DNA from: Quisquiliibacterium sp.
Lineage (GTDB): Bacteria; Pseudomonadota; Gammaproteobacteria; Burkholderiales; Burkholderiaceae_E
Reading direction: 5' to 3'
Assembly: GCA_030830765.1 (NCBI GenBank)
Contig: JAURMJ010000166.1
Coordinates: forward strand, 1-5,187
DNA length: 5,187 nt
Shown in pieces: positions 1 to 5,187 of this stretch. The stretch's first letter is position 1. Each line of letters starts with the position of its first letter. Both the position numbers and the translations under genes were made by a program. The notes under the pieces were generated by a model, which searched no databases, was not told where the DNA came from, and saw nothing but the letters and a program-made list of their open reading frames with translations.

Positions 1-2
1 CA

Positions 3-56
3 GCATCGGACGCAACGCCAGCATCGGAGGTAACGCCAGCACCTGAAGTAACGCCT
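3..56 (+). repeat. 18-bp in-frame tandem repeat, three visible copies
   Basis: Three head-to-tail 18-base units at 3-20, 21-38 and 39-56 encode ASDATP, ASEVTP and APEVTP. Units 1 and 2 match at 16 of 18 bases, units 2 and 3 at 14 of 18. They lie in the Ala/Pro/Glu-rich linker just before the first visible Hpt domain. The length is one multiple of three, so copy-number change keeps the frame. The array starts at the window edge and may continue leftward. Confidence 0.8.
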
Positions 57-3000
57 CATGCAGAGCCCGCTCCGCTCTCTGAAGGTGTCCCGGCGTTTGA
101 ACCCCTGCTCAAGACTGAGACCGCCATTGAACCGCAGCTTGAGCGGGTCGATTGGGTCGGCACACACCACGCCGAGCAACCGCAGGAGCCTTCGGCATCC
201 ACTGATTCCGAATTGCTGGAAATCTTCCTGACCGAAGCGGCCGAGGTTCTGGATAACGTCACGCAAGGCGCGATGCTCTTGCGTCATGACCCGACACAAA
301 TGGAGCATCTTGCGACGATCCGGCGTGGTTTCCACACGCTGAAGGGTTCCAGCCGAATGGTCGGCCTGGAGCGCTTCGGCCAGGCGGCGTGGGCGCTGGA
401 GGACCTGCTGAACCAATGGCTGGCCGAGGGGCACGCCGTGAACGAGGCGCTTAATGATCTGGTCGACGAAGCGCTCGTCCAGATGGGTGCCTGGATCGCA
501 CTGCTGGTCGGCAATGCCCGCGCCGAGCGGGTGATCGATCCTGAGCCGTTGCTTGAGGCTACGAAGGTACTGCACAGTATCGAATTCGGCGGTGGGCCGA
601 TCGGGGCAGAGGTCCTCCCGGTATCCAATGCTCAGATTGAAATTGAAGAGGCTCAATCGCCTGCTGAGGTGCACGAGGCAGACGAAACAGACAACGAGAC
701 GATCGAGATTGGAAGCGCTGCAGACTCGCAAGATTCACTCGACATCCAAGAAGCTGTTGCGCCCGACGAGACAATCGAGATCGGTGACACTCAGGTCAGC
801 CGCCCGCTGTACCTGATCTTCCTCGCGGAGGCTGATGGTCTGATTGAGACGCTTTGCGCAGATGCTGCTCAATGGCGCCAGCAGCCTGGACGTGGCGCGA
901 CGGAGCCTGCGATTCGGGCTGCGCACTCGCTGGCTGGCAGCTCGGCGATCATGTCTCTGACGCAGGTGCAGCAGCTTGCCAAGTTGCTTGAAAACGCGAT
1001 GCTGGCCCGACAGGGGTCAGGCGCTGAGGTCGCTGTCGAGGATCTGGACACGCTGGTTCATGTGGCTGATCGGATCCGATCGATGCTTCATCAGTACGCC
1101 GGGGGCATGCTGCCCAAGGACGAGCCGCAGGCACTCGAGATGGCCCAGGCCCTGCACGCACGCTGGACTGCGCCCGAGAAGACTGCGCCTGCTCCGGTCC
1201 CTGCAGAGCCCGAGTTGCTGCTGACCGAGCAGGAATTCGAATTCGAGCTGCCCCCTCAGCAGGAGCAGTTCGAAGAGGCCGTGCTGATCGATGTGCCTGG
1301 TGGGTTCGAGGCCGCAGACCTTGAGCCGAGGGTTGTGATTGACAGCAGGGGAGCTGCGCGACCGCCGGTTCAGGCTGAGCTGCCTGGCGAAATTCCGGAG
1401 CAGTTTTCGCAAGAAACTGCGGACGTCATGGCGGTCAGCTCAGCCGATGATGATGAGTCCACGCAGTCGATCTCCACGGCGGCGATCCCCTTGCCGGCTG
1501 ATGAAATCGATGACGAACTGCTGCCGGTCTTCGTTGAAGAGGCCAGTGACCATCTGCCGCAGATTGGCGAAAATCTGCGTCGCTGGGTGGCACACCCGGA
1601 TGATCGCGGTCATGCCCATACGCTGATGCGGCAGTTGCATACGGTCAAGGGCAGTGCGCGCATGGCCGGTGCGCTCGCGCTCGGGCAGATGCTCCATGAG
1701 ATCGAGACGCGGATCGAGGCCTTGCTGACGCTCCCATCGGTGTCTGCTGCGCAGGTCGACGAACTGATCAGCGACCATGACCAGGCCGTCGCGTTGTTCG
1801 AGAAACTCAGGGCACGTGCCCACGGCATGGCAGCCGAACTAGCCCAAGCGATGATTGAGGAGGGTCTGGTCCCGACACCGATGGAGTCGGAGCTGCCGCC
1901 GATCCAGGAGTCGATGGCGCAGCTGACTGAAGAATCAGATTCGACTGCGAGAGCGCTGCAGGCTGACGAACCCGGACAGCAGACTGCTGTCCCTGAGCGG
2001 ATGGCCCCTGCGCCAGGCGCGGAAGTGGATCGACGCTCGCAGCCGCTGATCCGCGTGCGAGCCGATCTGCTTGATCGTCTGGTCAATGAGGCAGGCGAGG
2101 TGTCCATTGCCCGTTCGCGCCTGGATAACGAATTGTCCGGATTGCGTCAGTCGATGGGCGAGCTGACCGAGAATGTGAACCGCCTGCGTTCGCATTTGCG
2201 AGAGATCGAAATTCAGGCTGAGACCCAGATTCAGACGCGGATTGCTCAGCAAAAGGAACATGATCGGGCTTTCGATCCGCTCGAATTCGATCGGTACACA
2301 CGGTTCCAGGAGCTTGCGCGGATGCTGGCCGAATCGGTCAATGACGTCGCAACCGTTCAGCAAAATGCGGTGCGCAGCCTCGAAGATGCCTCGCAGGATC
2401 TCTATCGTCAGGGTCATGTGCTGCGGGATCTGCAGCAGAATCTGATGCGGGTGCGTATGGTTCGTTTCGGGTCGGTCTCGGATCGCCTCTACCGCGTTGT
2501 GCGCCAGACTGCCCGCGAACTGGACAAGCTTGTTCACCTGGAGATTCGGGGCGCGGGCGTGGAATTGGATCGCAGCATCCTTGAGCGGATGGTCGGGCCG
2601 ATCGAACATCTGCTGAGAAACGCGGTCACTCACGGGATCGAGCCGAGCCAGGCACGTCTTGCTGCCGGCAAGGGAGAAATCGGGCAACTGTCGATCGAGG
2701 TCCGCCAGGAAGGGCGTGACGTGCAGATGATTTTTGCTGACGACGGTGCCGGACTCGATCTGGCGAGAATCCGGGAAAAGGCGGTCATCGCCGGTCTGCT
2801 TTCGGCGCAGGATGCGCCCACTGATCGCGCATTGGCAGATCTCATCTTCATGCCCGGGATTACGACGGCGGCGCAGGTCACCGAGATTGCCGGTCGCGGT
2901 GTCGGCATGGATGTCGTGCGCTCCGAGGTTGCGGGACTTGGTGGTCGCATCGAAACCCAGACGCACCCGGGCAAGGGCACGTCATTCCGAATCGTGCTGC

Positions 3001-3878
3001 CACTGACCTTGGCGGTGTCCCAGGTGGTGCTGACCAGCGCGGGGCGTGCCCGCTATGCAATTTCATCTTCCAGTGTTGAGGAGGTGCTGCAGCTCAAGCC
3101 CCAGGTGCTGGCCGCGGCCCATGAGCGTCGGTCTCTGGAATGGCATGACGAGCGTGTACCGATCTACTATCTGGGCACGCTGGTCGAACTTTCGGATGTT
3201 TCCCCATCGGCCCAGCATCATGCGCCGGTGCTGATCATCCGTTCCGGCAGTCAGCGAATCGCGCTTCATTGCGACGAGGTCACCCCGAATCAGGATGTCG
3301 TCGTCAAGGGCGTCGGGGCGCAGGTCTCACGCATTCGCGGCATCACCGGCGCAACAGTACTCGGCACCGGTGAGGTTGTGCTGATCATCAACCCGGTTGC
3401 TTTCGCGCAGCCTACGGCCGGCATGCTGCTGCAGCGTACGCTGGATGAGCCGGCCATTTCGGCGATGCTTGCCGACTCGCAGCCACCGCTGGTGATGGTG
3501 GTTGACGACTCGCTGACTGTGCGCAAGGTCACGCAGCGATTGCTGCAGCGGGAGGGCTATCGCGTCGTGCTGGCTCGCGACGGCGTCGATGCGCTACGCC
3601 TGATGCCCGAAGAAACCCCTGACGTCATGCTGGTCGATATCGAAATGCCACGCATGGATGGTTTTGATCTGACTCGCAATATCCGTCGCGACAGTCGCTA
3701 CGCGAAGATCCCGATCATCATGATTACGTCCAGAACCGCCAGCAAGCATCGTGATTTTGCCAAGTCGCTCGGAGTCAATGTCTACCTGGGCAAGCCCTAT
3801 GCCGAAGACGAACTGTTGCGGCATGTGGCCGGGTTGACTGCGCGGCGCTCATCGGTGGCGACCAGCCCGACCCGCTGA
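3..3878 (+). CDS. chpA: ChpA/PilL-type hybrid chemotaxis histidine kinase, C-terminal part (5' end off the window)
   Basis: Central kinase of the Pil-Chp chemosensory pathway (chpA in Pseudomonas, often pilL elsewhere). In known members it autophosphorylates in trans on Hpt histidines in response to a membrane receptor (PilJ) through a CheW-like adaptor, then passes phosphate to PilG/PilH-type regulators that control type IV pilus motors. It is cytoplasmic, with no membrane segment in the visible part. The reading frame is open from the left edge to TGA at 3876-3878, giving 1291 residues. Domain order seen: three Hpt domains (His codons 333, 924, 1638), long dimerisation domain, HATPase with N, G1, F, G2 and G3 boxes, CheW-like domain, C-terminal receiver. 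Family members often exceed 1800 residues, so further N-terminal Hpt-like domains probably lie to the left. The first in-frame start-like codon, TTG at 213, is inside the first Hpt domain and is not a credible start. ChpA identity is strong by architecture; the exact symbol is an inference. Confidence 0.9.
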   Translation, partial: ASDATPASEVTPAPEVTPHAEPAPLSEGVPAFEPLLKTETAIEPQLERVDWVGTHHAEQPQEPSASTDSELLEIFLTEAAEVLDNVTQGAMLLRHDPTQMEHLATIRRGFHTLKGSSRMVGLERFGQAAWALEDLLNQWLAEGHAVNEALNDLVDEALVQMGAWIALLVGNARAERVIDPEPLLEATKVLHSIEFGGGPIGAEVLPVSNAQIEIEEAQSPAEVHEADETDNETIEIGSAADSQDSLDIQEAVAPDETIEIGDTQVSRPLYLIFLAEADGLIETLCADAAQWRQQPGRGATEPAIRAAHSLAGSSAIMSLTQVQQLAKLLENAMLARQGSGAEVAVEDLDTLVHVADRIRSMLHQYAGGMLPKDEPQALEMAQALHARWTAPEKTAPAPVPAEPELLLTEQEFEFELPPQQEQFEEAVLIDVPGGFEAADLEPRVVIDSRGAARPPVQAELPGEIPEQFSQETADVMAVSSADDDESTQSISTAAIPLPADEIDDELLPVFVEEASDHLPQIGENLRRWVAHPDDRGHAHTLMRQLHTVKGSARMAGALALGQMLHEIETRIEALLTLPSVSAAQVDELISDHDQAVALFEKLRARAHGMAAELAQAMIEEGLVPTPMESELPPIQESMAQLTEESDSTARALQADEPGQQTAVPERMAPAPGAEVDRRSQPLIRVRADLLDRLVNEAGEVSIARSRLDNELSGLRQSMGELTENVNRLRSHLREIEIQAETQIQTRIAQQKEHDRAFDPLEFDRYTRFQELARMLAESVNDVATVQQNAVRSLEDASQDLYRQGHVLRDLQQNLMRVRMVRFGSVSDRLYRVVRQTARELDKLVHLEIRGAGVELDRSILERMVGPIEHLLRNAVTHGIEPSQARLAAGKGEIGQLSIEVRQEGRDVQMIFADDGAGLDLARIREKAVIAGLLSAQDAPTDRALADLIFMPGITTAAQVTEIAGRGVGMDVVRSEVAGLGGRIETQTHPGKGTSFRIVLPLTLAVSQVVLTSAGRARYAISSSSVEEVLQLKPQVLAAAHERRSLEWHDERVPIYYLGTLVELSDVSPSAQHHAPVLIIRSGSQRIALHCDEVTPNQDVVVKGVGAQVSRIRGITGATVLGTGEVVLIINPVAFAQPTAGMLLQRTLDEPAISAMLADSQPPLVMVVDDSLTVRKVTQRLLQREGYRVVLARDGVDALRLMPEETPDVMLVDIEMPRMDGFDLTRNIRRDSRYAKIPIIMITSRTASKHRDFAKSLGVNVYLGKPYAEDELLRHVAGLTARRSSVATSPTR
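204..560 (+). other. Hpt domain A of ChpA/PilL (canonical phosphotransfer histidine)
   Basis: A helical domain opens with SELLEIFLTEAAEVLDNV and carries the motif FHTLKGSSRMVGL. The phosphoacceptor His is encoded at 333-335, followed by the usual Leu-Lys-Gly and a Gly five residues on. This fits a working phosphotransfer domain that takes phosphate from the kinase core and gives it to a receiver. The boundaries are approximate. Confidence 0.88.
690..785 (+). repeat. Repeated ETIEIG element in an acidic linker
   Basis: The peptide NETIEIG (codons 693-713) recurs as DETIEIG (codons 765-785), exactly 72 bases or 24 residues downstream. The linker between Hpt A and Hpt B is strongly acidic here. 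The two DNA copies differ at third codon positions, so this is either an old duplication or selection for the peptide. The second copy directly precedes Hpt B. Confidence 0.6.
800..1105 (+). other. Hpt domain B of ChpA/PilL (non-canonical, Lys missing)
   Basis: The domain opens with SRPLYLIFLAEADGLIETL and carries AAHSLAGSSAIMSL. The His is present (924-926), but the Lys that normally follows in HxLKG is Ala, and the later conserved Gly is Ser. The fold is clearly Hpt-like; phosphotransfer activity is uncertain. ChpA proteins are known to mix canonical Hpt domains with variants, so divergence of one domain is not unusual for the family. Confidence 0.78.
1510..1815 (+). other. Hpt domain C of ChpA/PilL (canonical)
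   Basis: The domain opens with DDELLPVFVEEASDHLPQIG and carries RQLHTVKGSARMAGA. The phosphoacceptor His is at 1638-1640, followed by Val-Lys-Gly and a small-residue helix. It is the Hpt closest to the kinase core. A linker of about 70 residues rich in Glu, Gln and Pro (to about 2035) follows, where a classical CheA would have its P2 regulator-docking domain. I see no recognisable P2. Confidence 0.88.
2040..3000 (+). other. Dimerisation and HATPase (catalytic) core of ChpA/PilL
   Basis: The dimerisation helices start at RVRADLLDRLVNEAGEV and run to about 2470. They are longer than in ordinary CheA, with an inserted charged helical stretch ending in FDPLEFDRYTRFQELARML, as in other PilL-type kinases. 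The ATP-binding domain has an N box HLLRNAVTHGIE (Asn at 2619-2621), G1 box DDGAG (about 2739-2753), F box FMPGITTA (from 2847), G2 box GRGVGMDVV (2892-2918) and G3 box GKGTSF (2970-2987). All key ATP-binding residues are present, so the kinase should be active. Confidence 0.92.
3005..3415 (+). other. CheW-like regulatory domain of ChpA/PilL
   Basis: It begins right after the HATPase end LPLTLAVSQVVLTSAGRARY and continues through SSVEEVLQLKPQ to a Val/Ile-rich strand ending at NPVAFAQP. This is the P5-type domain that couples the kinase to its receptor and adaptor CheW proteins. Boundaries are approximate. Confidence 0.85.
3489..3850 (+). other. C-terminal receiver (REC) domain of ChpA/PilL
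   Basis: Acidic pocket in MVVDDSLTVRK (Asp-Asp at 3504-3509), phosphoacceptor Asp at 3636-3638 in MLVDIEMPRMDG, switch Thr at 3726-3728 in MITSR, and Lys at 3792-3794 in LGKPY. All residues needed for phosphorylation are present. A fused receiver typically acts as a phosphate sink or as an intramolecular relay partner for the Hpt domains. Only about ten residues follow before the stop. Confidence 0.93.
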
Positions 3879-3897
3879 AGATCCCAATCCGCTGACA

Positions 3898-5187
3898 CTA
3901 CGAAGACGGTTGTCCGTCTGCGCTCTGAGTCTTGACAACCGCATAGCGGGCCAGCGTGCGCTCGCGCGCACTGGCATGGTCGACAATCGGGTACGGATAG
4001 TCCTTGCCGAGGGTGATGCCGGCGGCGGCAAGCTCAAGTGGGCTTGCCAGCCAGGGCGCATGAATCACCTTGTCCGACAGGCCGGCCAGTTGCGGCAGAT
4101 AACGTCGAATGAAGCCGCCCCGCGCATCGAACTTCGTCGATTGGGTGATCGGGTTGAAGATTCTGAACCAGGGCTGGGCATCGCAGCCGCTCGATGAGGC
4201 CCACTGCCAGCCCCCGTTGTTGGCCGCCAGATCGAAATCATTCAGGTGCTGCGCGAAATAGGCCTCACCGCGTCGCCAGTCGATTCCCAGATCCTTGACC
4301 AGGAACGAGGCGGTCACCATGCGCAGCCGGTTATGCATGTAGCCGCTGTGATTGAGCTGCGCCATCGCTGCATCGACCAGCGGATAGCCGGTGCGGGCCT
4401 CGCACCATGCCGCGAAAGCCGCGTCGGCCTGCGGGCCGCGCTCCCAGCTGATCCGGTCGTATTCGGACCGGAACGCCTGCTTGGCGACGTGCGGATGGTG
4501 ATGCAGGATCTGAAAGTAAAAATCTCGCCAGATCAGCTCAGACAGCCAGATTCTTGCCCCTTCAGCGGCAGCAGGGTCGGCGCGCTGCACCTGCAGGGCA
4601 AGGCGGACAAGACGGCGGATCGAGACCGTACCGAAACGCAGATGCACTGACAGATAGGACGGTCCGCGCACCGACGGAAAATCCCGGGTCTCATGGTACT
4701 GACCGATCCGCTCGGAGAACTCGTCAAGCAGTTTGACTGCGCCGCTGCTGCCGGTCGGGATCTTCATCTCGGATAGATTGGTCCGCTCAAACCCGAGCGC
4801 CTGCAGGGTCGGCATCGGTTGAGACAAGGCCTGCGGATTGCCCAGTTTGCCGTCAAACTGAACCCGACATTCAGTCACAGCCTGCTCGCTCATTCGCTTA
4901 AGCCAGGCGTTCTTGTAAGGCGTGAAGACCGAGAACGGTTTGCCAGCGCCGGTCAGGACCTCCGACTTTTCGAAGATCACCTGATCCTTGAAAGTGCACA
5001 AGATCCGCCCGTCGCTCTGCAGTGCCTGCTGCACGGCGAGATCGCGCGCAACCGCATGCGGTTCGTAGTCATGGTTCACATAAACCGCCTCAACCCCCAG
5101 CTGTGCAGCAAGCTTGGGTATCGCATTGCGCGCATCATCATGCAGCACAATCAGTCCGCCGCCGGCTGCGCGCAGCATCGCGTCCAG
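3898..5187 (-). CDS. phrB: Deoxyribodipyrimidine photolyase, class I (N-terminus off the window)
   Basis: FAD-dependent enzyme that splits UV-induced cyclobutane pyrimidine dimers in DNA by light-driven electron transfer. The frame is open from the right edge to TAG (3898-3900), 429 residues. Compared from memory with E. coli PhrB (472 residues), about 60 N-terminal residues are missing. The ATG at 5176-5178 is internal: the in-frame codons before it (Leu-Asp-Ala) continue the antenna-domain helix. Seen in order: the antenna-domain end with YVNHDYEPHAVARD, VFTPYKNAWLKR, GPSYLSVHLRFG (FAD phosphate contact), SELIWRDFY (equivalents of E274 and W277), MHNRLRM, and ANNGGWQWASSSGCDAQPWF. The electron-transfer Trp triad is intact (codons 4444-4446, 4276-4278, 4207-4209), as is the flavin-N5 Asn (4219-4221). 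The missing part holds most of the antenna site, so MTHF versus deazaflavin cannot be told. A cryptochrome is possible but less likely. Confidence 0.93.
   Translation of the reverse strand: MDAMLRAAGGGLIVLHDDARNAIPKLAAQLGVEAVYVNHDYEPHAVARDLAVQQALQSDGRILCTFKDQVIFEKSEVLTGAGKPFSVFTPYKNAWLKRMSEQAVTECRVQFDGKLGNPQALSQPMPTLQALGFERTNLSEMKIPTGSSGAVKLLDEFSERIGQYHETRDFPSVRGPSYLSVHLRFGTVSIRRLVRLALQVQRADPAAAEGARIWLSELIWRDFYFQILHHHPHVAKQAFRSEYDRISWERGPQADAAFAAWCEARTGYPLVDAAMAQLNHSGYMHNRLRMVTASFLVKDLGIDWRRGEAYFAQHLNDFDLAANNGGWQWASSSGCDAQPWFRIFNPITQSTKFDARGGFIRRYLPQLAGLSDKVIHAPWLASPLELAAAGITLGKDYPYPIVDHASARERTLARYAVVKTQSADGQPSS
3901..3922. terminator. Small hairpin at the convergent gene junction, possible transcript end
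   Basis: AGACGG (3904-3909) pairs with CCGTCT (3914-3919) around a TTGT loop. After one A/G mismatch, CG (3901-3902) pairs with CG (3921-3922). It lies in the last photolyase codons, just past the kinase stop. No T-run follows on either strand, so it is not a classic intrinsic terminator. It might protect 3' ends or be chance. Confidence 0.25.

Noticed and set aside
1231..1247. GAATTCGAATTC palindromic stretch as a possible regulatory site.
   Set aside because: It encodes Glu-Phe-Glu-Phe in an acidic linker in the middle of the gene, and codon repetition explains it.
1017..2107. Several overlapping - strand frames of 127 to 165 codons across the Hpt region.
   Set aside because: They overlap each other and the kinase, have shadow-like Ser/Arg-rich composition, and contain no recognisable domain.
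1935..2966. A 343-codon open frame on the - strand opposite the kinase core.
   Set aside because: Its codons are exact reverse complements of the kinase codons. In this register stops arise only where the sense strand uses TTA, CTA or TCA, which are rare in this GC-rich gene. The translation shows no domain, and the + strand frame has every expected kinase motif.
3872..3895. Direct repeat CCGCTGA at the kinase stop (3872-3878) and again at 3889-3895.
   Set aside because: Seven bases repeated once is within chance, and there is no other sign of an insertion, attachment site or duplication.
4246..4650. A 134-codon open frame on the + strand inside the photolyase.
   Set aside because: It is antisense to highly conserved photolyase motifs, resembles no family I know, and looks like a composition shadow.

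Overview
The window holds the ends of two convergent genes and almost nothing else. On the + strand, from the left edge to 3878, is the C-terminal part (1291 visible residues) of a very large hybrid chemotaxis-type histidine kinase of the ChpA/PilL family. This is the central kinase of the Pil-Chp chemosensory system, which controls type IV pili and twitching. On the - strand, from the right edge down to 3898, is the C-terminal part (429 visible residues) of a class I deoxyribodipyrimidine photolyase, a light-driven DNA repair enzyme. The two stop codons are separated by 19 bases.

Layout: 3-56, an 18-bp tandem repeat encoding an Ala/Pro/Glu-rich linker of the kinase; about 204-560, 800-1105 and 1510-1815, three His-phosphotransfer (Hpt) domains separated by acidic, Pro/Ala-rich linkers; about 2040-3000, the dimerisation and ATPase core; about 3005-3415, a CheW-like domain; about 3489-3850, a receiver domain. 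Then the short junction, with a small hairpin inside the last photolyase codons, and the photolyase to the right edge. No stretch over 300 bases lacks a gene.

Organism: the DNA is GC-rich, with few TTA/CTA/TCA codons. The multi-Hpt kinase with an extended dimerisation domain, and a photolyase with a GPSYLSVHLRFG-type FAD-binding segment, both look like a betaproteobacterium, or less likely a gammaproteobacterium. This is inferred from family resemblance, not from a search.

The two genes are not obviously linked in function: one is surface-motility signalling, the other DNA repair. Both starts lie outside the window, so no promoter or ribosome binding site for either can be judged. I see no mobile element, tRNA, rRNA, CRISPR array or prophage signal, and nothing that amounts to a new system. 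The points worth a second look concern the kinase's repeat linkers, an atypical Hpt domain, and the gene order at its 3' end.
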